NCBI GenBank assembly: GCA_037953625.1
Contig: CM075655.1
Location: 10,434,001-10,498,000 of the forward strand
Source: Crotalaria pallida
Taxonomy: Eukaryota > Streptophyta > Magnoliopsida > Fabales > Fabaceae
Direction: 5' to 3'
DNA length: 64,000 bases
The translations under genes were made by a program, and so were the position numbers. Under the pieces are notes generated by a model that saw only the letters and a program-made list of their open reading frames with translations, was not told the DNA's origin and made no database searches. Below are positions 21,601 through 32,877 of this stretch, one piece after another (position 1 is the stretch's first letter; each line of letters opens with the position of its first letter).

Positions 21601-22942
21601 AATGAGAGACAATTCTGGTTTCCTACTCCTCCTAGTTGGCCGAAAGTCAACATGTACAAAAGCAATGTTTTCATTCATTTTTCTTCAACACACAAAAGTC
21701 ATGCATTCACACCTAAACATGTAGGTTTTTCAAGCAAACTTTTTCAAACACTTTTAATATTTATAAAATTCAAGTTCATCATTTTCTCAAATAAATATAA
21801 AGATCTAATGAAAACAACATACATGTTCCACAAATTATTGGATTTAAGCTTAAAACACACATGCATCAACTTTTCACAAATAAAAAGCATAAATTCCTCT
21901 CTTTCTAAACATGGCCGAATGGCCTTCAAAATTAAGGCATGCACATATTTAAACACTTAATGAAAATCATGCTTGAACTTGAAAAATCCCTTTAAAATTT
22001 ACTTCTTTAAATTTCCTTAAAACCGAAACACATTCATAAAAGAAAACACCATTTTACTCTTGAAAAATAACATGTAAACCAAAGATCTAAACGCTTTCAT
22101 TCATCAAGCAAGGATAATAACATGCACACATTTAGATCAACCAAAGTAATCACAAAATTAACATGCAAGAATGAAAACCTTAACTTGTTCACAATTCAAG
22201 CTTCGATCATAAATTTATTCATCAAATAAATACGGAAGTACACATAGATCATGATTTTAGCACAAGATTTAACATGCAAAAACTAAAAATTACATTTTAT
22301 AAACAAACAAGTTTAGATCATGGATTTATTTACCAAATCATCAAATAAACACACCTAGGTCACGGTCTAAAGCAAGAAAATCAAACATGCAAAGAAGTTT
22401 GTTTTAGTTTTCATGAAAATCTTAGCCTTTCTTTAGATTTTCAATATTTTGGTTTGAAAAACATTAGATCGTTAAGAGTTTAGTTGAAAAAGTGTTAGAT
22501 CCATCAAAAACAACATGAACCGAAACATAAAGCATCAAGATCACATATTACAAATTACTTAGAGTCCTCAAAAGTCCAAGATCAAAAGAATAACAACTCA
22601 TAAACTCCAAAAATTAATCATGCAAGAAGAAAAGAAATAAAAATTTATAAACTAAAAAGGAAAACTAAATTATTACAAAATCTCCTTCTTGGTCTTCAAA
22701 TCCTACCATGAAATGGGTTGCTTCTTCTAATTCTAGCACTCTTGATCTACAAGAAAAGGCTTGGTCTAGATTGAATCTCCTTCCTCCTCCTCTCCTATGG
22801 CTCTCGGCCAAACTCCCTCCTTTCTCTCTATTTCTTTTCTTTTCTTTCTAAGAGTAAAATGGGCTCTTAGAAGTAGTGTTTGTGTTGGTACGGTGGAAGA
22901 ATGAGAAATGAATGGGTGAAAGAAAATGAACTAAGGCCACTC

Positions 22943-22954
22943 ACATATATAGGC
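22943..22954 (-). promoter_or_regulatory. TATA-like box of the LARD-like LTR
   Basis: CCTATATATGTG on the minus strand, conserved in the other LTR copy at 4357-4368. A long purine-rich leader follows in the minus direction. Promoter role inferred from composition. Confidence 0.35.
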
Positions 22955-24027
22955 CACGAACCATTCTCTATTTTGCCCTTAGGTTTAGGTTTTTGTTACA
23001 CACAAGAGGAGGGGCGGTCTTGGCATCACAAAAAGATGCATGGGTGGATTTTATCATTTGCAAGGGGACAAGGTGGGATGAGCTAGAGCTTAGGGTCATT
23101 CTAGGGCTAAGACTTAGTTAGCACATGGTTAGGGTTTGGTTACATCCTAACTTAGTTTTTGTTTTGGTTTGGTTCCTTTAGTTCCTAATTTTCTTAGCCC
23201 ATAAGCTTCTTGATACATGCATACTCATACACGTACAACACACATACATACACACATAGACACATTCATGCAACCGTATCATACACACACACATACACAC
23301 AATTTACATTTTATTTTCTTAATCACATTTACTTAAACATTCCAATTATTAATTCACCCAATAATGCAATCAATTCCAAAATCACACTCATACAATTAAT
23401 CCATGTATCACACAGTACACACACATCCAATCAAACACATTTCACACAAAAATTCAAGCCAAATCAATAAATTCATTTTCTTAAAAATACCATTTCCAAA
23501 AATTCGTATTTTCTAACTCTGAAAATAAATTTTTATAAAACAACCCAGAAAAATCTGAAAATTACAGTTTTAAAATCTATGTTTCAAGACGATCGTGTTG
23601 ATATAAAGTTCATGAAAATCCGAGTTACGGTTAAAAAGTTACGAATTTTTAAAGTTAACAGATTCAAAAACTTCATTTCTAATAAAAATCACTTTTCAAT
23701 AAAATCACAACTAATTTCTTATAAATCAAATTAACAAAATCATTCACTTTTCTTCTATAAAAAAAACACTTTGTTTATTAAATTTCATGAAAACCAATAC
23801 TTTATTCCTTTCTCTCATAAAATATTTTTTTGAAAATCCTTTATATCCCAAAACTTCAATGTTTATTTCGACGAAATCGTTTACGCACGTGTGGGAAAAA
23901 AGCGGGGTGTTACAGTGCTGGAGGTGGATACTTTGAAGGTGTTGGCCAGAGATGATAGCTGAAAATCCTTACACACAACAACAACTAACAAAATATGATT
24001 GTGATGATGAACCCACAAAAGGCATAA

Positions 24028-24215
24028 GTGGGGATTGAAAATGAAACATTTAAGCAGCCAATGATGTATGCTAGGCCTTCTTTCCTAATGGATAATATGT
24101 ATCCTCCATCTTACAACTACCTTTATCCCCCCCACCCCAACCCCATCTTGCTCCTACTCCAGAATCTTACAATTACTTCAACGATGAGAATACTTCAAGC
24201 TGCAATGTCATGTGA
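24028..24215 (+). pseudogene. C-terminal relic of a HIPP-like (heavy-metal-associated isoprenylated) protein
   Basis: The last codons read YNYFNDENTSSCNVM then TGA at 24213. An FSDEN-type motif directly before a CaaX box is a hallmark of plant HIPP metallochaperones; here the prenylated Cys would be in CNVM. Upstream, MYPPSYNYLYPP gives the Tyr/Pro-rich linker of such proteins but in another frame. The shift falls in the run of seven C at 24127-24133, so one base is missing there. No HMA domain with CxxC is present: the gene is cut off on the left, where the retroelement stack ends at 23914. The 23915-24027 stretch has no intact frame joined to it. HIPP identity rests on the tail only. Confidence 0.5.
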
Positions 24216-25034
24216 AGGAAAATGGATCATGGTAATGGTGGTGATGACATCAAAGGGCGGTTATGGTGACAACAAAGTTTCAAGTCATGGTCTTTCTCTT
24301 ATATATAGCAACATTATAAAATGTAAATGGGTTTTTAATTTTAGTTTTAATTATCAATTTCCTTTTGTCTATTTTTATTTTAAGTTGAAATTTTTAAGTT
24401 AACATAAGGGAGTAATATATAGAGTCTATATATAGAGTTTATAATATTTATGGTCTGTTGGGAGAGTGAGATGTAATTGGGATCCGTGAAGGGGTTTGTT
24501 TCCTCCATAAAGATGTTTATTTGTGTTTATATTTTTCAAAAACAGAAATAAAAAAAATCAAGAAAATAAAATAAAGGAGGTTGTGAGCAAAAAGAACTCA
24601 TCTCTCTCACATTTCTCCCAAAGTCCAAACTTCTTTGCAATCATATTTTTTGTTTATGTATGTTTATATTTTTAAAAGAAAAAGAAAAAATCAAGAAAAC
24701 ATAGTACGGGGTTAAAAAGATCCATCTCTCAATTCTCCCAAACTTCAATTTTACTTCACAATCATAACTTTTTATCTAAACTATTCTTTATCATTTCTTC
24801 TGGCATGCATAATAATATCCAATCCATTATAGAATTCTCAACACTACCTTTTGACCATATAAAAATCCATTTTGTCCTTCATATCAATATGTGAAAATCA
24901 TATATGTTTGTGTGTGTGTGTGTTGAGGGGTTGAACCTAACCAACCCTAAGCATTGTTTTTTATAGGCACTTGTGATAAGTGGAGTGGGTAGTCCACCAT
25001 ACATAATCACTACCACTTCAATTTTTGTGATATA
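24216..25034. other. AT-rich flank of the HIPP relic, no gene
   Basis: Looks like 3' untranslated and spacer DNA. It contains a diverged direct duplication (24515-24772) and a short TG run near 24908-24922. Nothing else supported. Confidence 0.6.
24515..24772 (+). repeat. diverged direct duplication, two copies of about 125-135 bp
   Basis: Copy one (24515-24650) and copy two (24651-24772) share, in order, TGTTTAT...GTTTATATTTTT, AAATCAAGAAAA, a CATCTCTC block, TTCTCCCAAA and CAATCATA. They differ by many substitutions, so the event is old. Confidence 0.65.
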
Positions 25035-25208
25035 TGTAACATCCCAAACTTAATTTATAGTGTAATCTATGTTGTGATGATCTTAGGGTAGAAGAAAAGA
25101 GGATATAAGTTAGAAACTTAGCCAATTGTGCATGTAACCTTAGGTTTAAAACAAAGAAACTTAGGGAATTAAGAATAACAAGATTGGTAGCTCAAAACAT
25201 AAATTCCA

Positions 25209-25271
25209 CCGTTGGATGTGAAGTGGAATATGTGAGGAATCTTGCTTTAAAATTTGAGGAAGATCCAACGG
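25209..25271 (+). repeat. conserved long-range inverted pair in LTR A (unit 1 copy)
   Basis: CCGTTGGAT (25209-25217) pairs perfectly with ATCCAACGG (25263-25271). Same block as 1241-1303 in G1. Confidence 0.6.
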
Positions 25272-25325
25272 GTAACGAAGAAGTTATGGCCTTTCAAAGT
25301 ATTGAAAAATGCTTGATTCAGCACA

Positions 25326-25508
25326 TTAATCGATTAATCTATAGGTTAATCGATTAATGACAGAATGAGGTGCAAAAATTAATCGATTAATCACTAGCAA
25401 ATTGATTAAGGCCAGAAGGGGTGCAAAAAATTAATCGATTAAGGCTACTGCTGATCTTTGGCCAATTTTCAAGGGGTTAATCGATTAACTTGGGTGTTAA
25501 TCGATTAA
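25326..25508 (+). repeat. cluster of six TTAATCGATTAA palindromes (unit 1 copy)
   Basis: Six perfect 12-bp palindromes plus a decayed one (AAATTGATTAAGG). The AATCGATT core equals that of the unrelated SIRE-like LTR. Ten units give about 60 sites. Confidence 0.9.
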
Positions 25509-26506
25509 CCCGACCTGCTGGTGAAAAAAAATTAAAGCAATCACACACAAATTTTTAGCCAAGTTCGTTTCTTTCTCTCCTCTCTCTCCTAGGGCACAAA
25601 ATTTAATCACTCAAATTAATCAAGTCTCAAGCAAATCACACCAAATCCATCATCAAATCTCCTTCCTTCTCAACTCCAAGTAAGTGCCCAAGTTCTTAAT
25701 TCCCTCTTTCTCTCTCTTATGGTTCGATTTTCTCCCTCCCTCTTGCTCCCATGAAGCTTCAATCTTCAAGCTAGAAAACTCTAGTTGGGTTTGTGGATTC
25801 TCTCAAGTTCTAGGGCAAAGCTTAACAATTTGTTTTGTTATTATATTGGAATTAGGTTCCTCCCTCTTCTTTTGAGTTGTGGCTAATTTCTCAAGTGTCT
25901 ATCAAGCACAAACTCTCTCCCTCTCACTAAGAACTTGAGGTAAGGAGGTTTGTGTTACCATACTCTAGGGGGTAGGTTATATTGTGTATATATTGGGTTG
26001 CTAGGAGATTTGTGTTAGTTAGGATAAAGAACCCTAGGGTAGTTAATAATATGCTAAAATGTGATTATGCATAAAAGTGTAGTGATATGTGTAACACCTA
26101 GGATTATTACCCTTAAAACCCCATCATTTAAAAATATGAACTTAAAAATTCCTTTTTATTTTAATAAAATCAACCGTCAAACGGACGGAGTTTCGTTTGA
26201 AATTCGGACTTATCCAAAATTTCACCTGTGAAAACATTTATCAAATAAACATTCAGTAGCCAGCAGGGCATACATCAAGAATATATTTGCATCATAACAA
26301 GGCCCAAAGGCTCAAAATTATAAATTCCATATCAGAGTTAAAAGTAGCAGCGAAACACCAAGTTAGAAATATACGTTCAAAGACCCTAAACTTTTTAACA
26401 AAAGAGATATATCCTAAGCCTCGCTCAAAAAGTATATACAACACATTTACATCAAAATGATATAGGAGGCTTAGGTCCAGTGTCATATCCTATCCCCTAA
26501 CACCCC

Positions 26507-26529
26507 TACTATCCCTGTAAGGGATAGTA
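26507..26529 (-). repeat. hairpin downstream of the acceptor in LTR B (unit 1 copy)
   Basis: TACTATCCCT/AGGGATAGTA, 10-bp arms and a 3-base loop, beside GGCCGAGCAGGATT. Position equals that of 3778-3796 in G1; the arm sequences are unrelated. Confidence 0.75.
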
Positions 26530-26828
26530 ATCCTGCTCGGCCGAATCTGGTGTATGCTCCAGCTCAGTACCTGAAAAATGGTATGGAGGTGAGCACTACA
26601 CAATAAAGTAGGAATAGCAGTTTCTCATATGACATAATAACCGACCAAGCCAAACACATATATCTCAAATATTTCACATAGTCATTCACATATGGAAACA
26701 ATAGTACAAACAAATGCCGACAATTCTTTTATCTCTATACCTTTAACTTTTCTTTCTAACCAACTCATCCTTATTCTCTAATTTATCATGCTACAGGTCT
26801 ACTTTATTTCCCACTGTTTTAACCTTTT

Positions 26829-27405
26829 ATCGCGTCGGGTCGGTGACAACCTCGCATTATTGAATATAATTGATCGCGCTGGGTCGATGAGACCTTCTCA
26901 TTTATTGAATATAAATGATCGCGCGGGGTCGATGAAACCTTCGCATTATTATGTTTTATTATCGCGCTGGTTGATATGACCTTCGCATATCGCGCTGGGT
27001 ACATATACCTTCGCATTATTATGTGTCATTATCGCGCTGGGTGATATGACCTTTGCATATCGCGCTGGGTACATATACCTTCGCATTATTAAGTTTTATT
27101 ATCACGTTGGGTGATATGACCTTCGCATATCGCGCTGGGTACATATAGCTTCGCATTATTAAATATAAATGATCGCGTTGGGTCGATAAGACCTTCGCAT
27201 AATTATGTTTTATTATCGCGCTGGGTCCATATACCTTCGCATTATTATTGTTTTCTTATCGCGCTGGGTGATATGACCTTCGCATATTGCGCTGGGTACA
27301 TATACCTTCGCATTATTGAATTTATTTCATCGCGCTGGGTCACCGTGACCTTCGCAACATAAATTCTAAATGGTCGCGCTGGGTCTTTATGACCTTCGCT
27401 TTTAT
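26829..27405 (-). repeat. hairpin minisatellite of 15 units (unit 1 copy)
   Basis: Units of 28 or about 43 bp built on ATCGCGCTGGGT-N7-ACCTTCGCAT. Outer GCG/CGC and inner GGT/ACC can pair. The base pairs next to the loop vary together: GGTA/TACC, GGTC/GACC and GGTCAC/GTGACC. AT-rich spacers such as TATTATGTTTTATT separate many units. Present in all ten array units, so about 150 hairpins. Confidence 0.85.
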
Positions 27406-28160
27406 TAAATTTCATTCCTTTATTCAGTCATAATTCCCTCTCCACTCCTTCACATCACCTTTTCTAACCATCACCCCCTTTTCTCTAATCTCTTAATCAA
27501 TTCACTTTCCCCGTATTATCAACACTAATCCCCTTCATTTATTTCCATAATCAATTATTCATTTAGTCACTTGGCCATCAACTCATCTTTAAACAACTTA
27601 GCATCATCACCAACAATTCCACAATATACACTTAAATTCAAACATACACATATTCAGAAATATTCACATATACGCAGCATCATGATTAATTAAATTCCAC
27701 AATTTCGATTCTATAATCATTACTAATGTTCACTACCCATATGGTTTTATGCCCTATTAACACTTAACTCTTAGCAAGTATTATATACATACTAGAAACT
27801 CACCCCTAAATTAAGGTAGTACTCACTCCTTACCTCAAAATATTAGGAGATAGAGTGATTTCCCCACTTGCTCTTAAGCTTAAGCTTTTCCACCAAGGAG
27901 CTAACACCCAAAAGAATGTGAATATAACTTGGAGCTTGATAGGAATATGATTGTTGATGAGGGTGATGATTATCTCTGTTTCTTGGATGAATATTGATGA
28001 GAAGCAAAACCCTAGAGGAGAGAGAGAAGTTCGAACTATAGAGAAAGAAGAGGAAGGATCCCTTGGCTTAGATCACATACTTGGAGTTAAGAAGAAAGAT
28101 TATTGTTGATGAAGAGGATGGAAACCCCTTTGCTTCTTGGTTGAGTTGGTGATGAACGAA

Positions 28161-29020
28161 TGATCGAGGCCGTACCCGATCAAAATAAAAGGTGTTTATT
28201 CTGTAGTACTAGGAAGGAGATCCTAGGTCGTTTCCCAGCGAATATCGGTCTAGGCAAAGTATCAAACACGTAGTGTGCAGCAAAATGGGGGGGTTTTTGT
28301 GTGTGACAAATGTGAAGAACAAAACACAAACAGAATATAAAAACTAAGAAAATCAGAAACAAAAGCGGGCAAACCCCTTTGGTTACGTACACTACTCAAT
28401 CCTAGCTCACTAAAGATCGATTCCTCTCCTCTCCTCTGTCCAACTCGTGATAACCAAATACTAAGCGAAAATTCAGTTATCACTCCAAACCCTAACTTCT
28501 AATTAAGCATCAGAAACCAGAATTGGAGTTTTTACGAGTTAATACAAATTAAGCATTTATATTCATGTATTATCTCTACGAAATGGAATTAAGCAAACCA
28601 CTACACATCGATAAACATGAAAACAGAGAAGAGAAAACGAAATTGCATTAATAACAAGAGCTCAAGAGTAGATAATACAATACCAAAGGGATTAACCCTT
28701 GAAGTCTAGCCTTCCATGGCCATAAATGAAGAAAAACGAGTAGAAATGGGGAAGAACAAAACCCTAGCAGCCACCACCACTTGGGAGAGCCAAGAGAGAA
28801 GTTCTAACCTAGAGAGAGAGTGAGAAATCTGAAAATGGGAGTGTGTCTTGGGGGTTACACGAATTTCCCCTCTTTAGTCATGAAAATGGGCCTAAAACAT
28901 GGGCCCAAGTCCTAAGAAACACTATTCTAAAAATTACAATTAAAAAGGGACCTAAATGCAAATTACAATCTTCACTTCAATGCTTCAATCTTCATTTCCA
29001 AACATCCCAAAGTGTCCTTG
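28161..29020 (-). mobile_element. truncated solo LTR C (unit 1 copy, 860 bp)
   Basis: Starts TGATCGAGGCCG after the duplication ACGAA (28156-28160). The array break cuts it 189 bp before its other end. The full copy at the array end is 62874-63922. Short open frames across it are not supported as genes. Confidence 0.8.
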
Positions 29021-32000
29021 GGGAATTAAGAATAACAAGATTGGTAGCTCAAAACATAAATTCCACCGTTGGATGTGAAGTGGAATATGTGAGGAATCTT
29101 GCTTTAAAATTTGAGGAAGATCCAACGGGTAACGAAGAAGTTATGGCCTTTCAAAGTATTGAAAAATGCTTGATTCAGCACATTAATCGATTAATCTATA
29201 GGTTAATCGATTAATGACAGAATGAGGTGCAAAAATTAATCGATTAATCACTAGCAAATTGATTAAGGCCAGAAGGGGTGCAAAAAATTAATCGATTAAG
29301 GCTACTGCTGATCTTTGGCCAATTTTCAAGGGGTTAATCGATTAACTTGGGTGTTAATCGATTAACCCGACCTGCTGGTGAAAAAAAATTAAAGCAATCA
29401 CACACAAATTTTTAGCCAAGTTCGTTTCTTTCTCTCCTCTCTCTCCTAGGGCACAAAATTTAATCACTCAAATTAATCAAGTCTCAAGCAAATCACACCA
29501 AATCCATCATCAAATCTCCTTCCTTCTCAACTCCAAGTAAGTGCCCAAGTTCTTAATTCCCTCTTTCTCTCTCTTATGGTTCGATTTTCTCCCTCCCTCT
29601 TGCTCCCATGAAGCTTCAATCTTCAAGCTAGAAAACTCTAGTTGGGTTTGTGGATTCTCTCAAGTTCTAGGGCAAAGCTTAACAATTTGTTTTGTTATTA
29701 TATTGGAATTAGGTTCCTCCCTCTTCTTTTGAGTTGTGGCTAATTTCTCAAGTGTCTATCAAGCACAAACTCTCTCCCTCTCACTAAGAACTTGAGGTAA
29801 GGAGGTTTGTGTTACCATACTCTAGGGGGTAGGTTATATTGTGTATATATTGGGTTGCTAGGAGATTTGTGTTAGTTAGGATAAAGAACCCTAGGGTAGT
29901 TAATAATATGCTAAAATGTGATTATGCATAAAAGTGTAGTGATATGTGTAACACCTAGGATTATTACCCTTAAAACCCCATCATTTAAAAATATGAACTT
30001 AAAAATTCCTTTTTATTTTAATAAAATCAACCGTCAAACGGACGGAGTTTCGTTTGAAATTCGGACTTATCCAAAATTTCACCTGTGAAAACATTTATCA
30101 AATAAACATTCAGTAGCCAGCAGGGCATACATCAAGAATATATTTGCATCATAACAAGGCCCAAAGGCTCAAAATTATAAATTCCATATCAGAGTTAAAA
30201 GTAGCAGCGAAACACCAAGTTAGAAATATACGTTCAAAGACCCTAAACTTTTTAACAAAAGAGATATATCCTAAGCCTCGCTCAAAAAGTATATACAACA
30301 CATTTACATCAAAATGATATAGGAGGCTTAGGTCCAGTGTCATATCCTATCCCCTAACACCCCTACTATCCCTGTAAGGGATAGTAATCCTGCTCGGCCG
30401 AATCTGGTGTATGCTCCAGCTCAGTACCTGAAAAATGGTATGGAGGTGAGCACTACACAATAAAGTAGGAATAGCAGTTTCTCATATGACATAATAACCG
30501 ACCAAGCCAAACACATATATCTCAAATATTTCACATAGTCATTCACATATGGAAACAATAGTACAAACAAATGCCGACAATTCTTTTATCTCTATACCTT
30601 TAACTTTTCTTTCTAACCAACTCATCCTTATTCTCTAATTTATCATGCTACAGGTCTACTTTATTTCCCACTGTTTTAACCTTTTATCGCGTCGGGTCGG
30701 TGACAACCTCGCATTATTGAATATAATTGATCGCGCTGGGTCGATGAGACCTTCTCATTTATTGAATATAAATGATCGCGCGGGGTCGATGAAACCTTCG
30801 CATTATTATGTTTTATTATCGCGCTGGTTGATATGACCTTCGCATATCGCGCTGGGTACATATACCTTCGCATTATTATGTGTCATTATCGCGCTGGGTG
30901 ATATGACCTTTGCATATCGCGCTGGGTACATATACCTTCGCATTATTAAGTTTTATTATCACGTTGGGTGATATGACCTTCGCATATCGCGCTGGGTACA
31001 TATAGCTTCGCATTATTAAATATAAATGATCGCGTTGGGTCGATAAGACCTTCGCATAATTATGTTTTATTATCGCGCTGGGTCCATATACCTTCGCATT
31101 ATTATTGTTTTCTTATCGCGCTGGGTGATATGACCTTCGCATATTGCGCTGGGTACATATACCTTCGCATTATTGAATTTATTTCATCGCGCTGGGTCAC
31201 CGTGACCTTCGCAACATAAATTCTAAATGGTCGCGCTGGGTCTTTATGACCTTCGCTTTTATTAAATTTCATTCCTTTATTCAGTCATAATTCCCTCTCC
31301 ACTCCTTCACATCACCTTTTCTAACCATCACCCCCTTTTCTCTAATCTCTTAATCAATTCACTTTCCCCGTATTATCAACACTAATCCCCTTCATTTATT
31401 TCCATAATCAATTATTCATTTAGTCACTTGGCCATCAACTCATCTTTAAACAACTTAGCATCATCACCAACAATTCCACAATATACACTTAAATTCAAAC
31501 ATACACATATTCAGAAATATTCACATATACGCAGCATCATGATTAATTAAATTCCACAATTTCGATTCTATAATCATTACTAATGTTCACTACCCATATG
31601 GTTTTATGCCCTATTAACACTTAACTCTTAGCAAGTATTATATACATACTAGAAACTCACCCCTAAATTAAGGTAGTACTCACTCCTTACCTCAAAATAT
31701 TAGGAGATAGAGTGATTTCCCCACTTGCTCTTAAGCTTAAGCTTTTCCACCAAGGAGCTAACACCCAAAAGAATGTGAATATAACTTGGAGCTTGATAGG
31801 AATATGATTGTTGATGAGGGTGATGATTATCTCTGTTTCTTGGATGAATATTGATGAGAAGCAAAACCCTAGAGGAGAGAGAGAAGTTCGAACTATAGAG
31901 AAAGAAGAGGAAGGATCCCTTGGCTTAGATCACATACTTGGAGTTAAGAAGAAAGATTATTGTTGATGAAGAGGATGGAAACCCCTTTGCTTCTTGGTTG

Positions 32001-32877
32001 AGTTGGTGATGAACGAATGATCGAGGCCGTACCCGATCAAAATAAAAGGTGTTTATTCTGTAGTACTAGGAAGGAGATCCTAGGTCGTTTCCCAGCGAAT
32101 ATCGGTCTAGGCAAAGTATCAAACACGTAGTGTGCAGCAAAATGGGGGGGTTTTTGTGTGTGACAAATGTGAAGAACAAAACACAAACAGAATATAAAAA
32201 CTAAGAAAATCAGAAACAAAAGCGGGCAAACCCCTTTGGTTACGTACACTACTCAATCCTAGCTCACTAAAGATCGATTCCTCTCCTCTCCTCTGTCCAA
32301 CTCGTGATAACCAAATACTAAGCGAAAATTCAGTTATCACTCCAAACCCTAACTTCTAATTAAGCATCAGAAACCAGAATTGGAGTTTTTACGAGTTAAT
32401 ACAAATTAAGCATTTATATTCATGTATTATCTCTACGAAATGGAATTAAGCAAACCACTACACATCGATAAACATGAAAACAGAGAAGAGAAAACGAAAT
32501 TGCATTAATAACAAGAGCTCAAGAGTAGATAATACAATACCAAAGGGATTAACCCTTGAAGTCTAGCCTTCCATGGCCATAAATGAAGAAAAACGAGTAG
32601 AAATGGGGAAGAACAAAACCCTAGCAGCCACCACCACTTGGGAGAGCCAAGAGAGAAGTTCTAACCTAGAGAGAGAGTGAGAAATCTGAAAATGGGAGTG
32701 TGTCTTGGGGGTTACACGAATTTCCCCTCTTTAGTCATGAAAATGGGCCTAAAACATGGGCCCAAGTCCTAAGAAACACTATTCTAAAAATTACAATTAA
32801 AAAGGGACCTAAATGCAAATTACAATCTTCACTTCAATGCTTCAATCTTCATTTCCAAACATCCCAAAGTGTCCTTG
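29021..32877 (+). repeat. array unit 2
   Basis: Same diagnostic bases as unit 1, including T at unit position 2425, a state shared only by units 1 and 2. Confidence 0.95.

Larger units (their letters stand above)
18154..23914 (-). mobile_element. 5' LTR of the LARD-like gypsy-type element (5761 bp)
   Basis: Begins TGTAACACCCCG and ends CGGGGTGTTACA, a perfect 12-bp terminal inverted repeat. The primer site lies at its left edge; GTGCT at 23915-23919 is the presumed target duplication, whose partner is outside the window. The very long LTR with a 1.7-kb non-coding interior fits a large retrotransposon derivative. A tRNA-like segment lies at 18540-18600, a minus-strand TATA-like box at 22943-22954, and a (CA)-rich run at about 23220-23300. 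Most of 19400-22680 is AT-rich with many short CA-, TCA- and AAAC-type words and no coding frame I can support. Confidence 0.85.
25035..26089 (+). mobile_element. LTR A, 5' part of a plus-strand gypsy-type LTR
   Basis: Begins TGTAACATCCC. Like the G1 LTR it has the CCGTTGGAT/ATCCAACGG pair, ACGAAGAAGTTATGGC, a palindrome cluster, a TTTCTCTCC-rich leader and GAG/GTAAGG (GT at 25940-25941). LTR B interrupts it at 26090. The first 129 bp lie outside the array; from 25164 on it is repeated ten times. Its own far end is outside the window. Confidence 0.75.
26090..28155 (-). mobile_element. LTR B, minus-strand gypsy-type LTR (unit 1 copy)
   Basis: On the minus strand it ends CCTAGGTGTTACA at 26090. 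In minus order: CT-rich leader (about 28080-28000), GAG/GTAAGG donor (GT at 27833-27832), hairpin minisatellite (27405-26829), TTTTTCAG acceptor ending at 26571, GGAGCATACACC and GGCCGAGCAGGATT, then the hairpin at 26529-26507. The acceptor side and a downstream TCACAGGT...AAGTCCG block match the G1 LTR (3733-3980). Its own 5' start lies beyond the C insertion; the sequence after 63928 looks like its continuation. It may be a solo LTR or the 3' LTR of an element. Confidence 0.75.
25164..29020 (+). repeat. array unit 1
   Basis: Reference unit used here. Diagnostic bases: G at 25280, T at 25533, G at 25745, GT at 27177-27178, T at 27588, C at 28005. Confidence 0.95.

Noticed and set aside
21550..21960. 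136-codon frame in the 5.76-kb LTR
   Set aside because: No domain, overlaps an opposite-strand frame of similar quality, and lies in repeat-rich LTR DNA.
28485..28500. AAACCCTAA-like telomere word
   Set aside because: Single occurrence per unit with no tandem TTTAGGG run.
28843..29214. A 123-codon open frame present at every unit junction of the array
   Set aside because: It runs from antisense LTR C across the break into LTR A, so it is a new chimeric frame made by the duplication. No motif is visible and it is repeated only because the DNA is.
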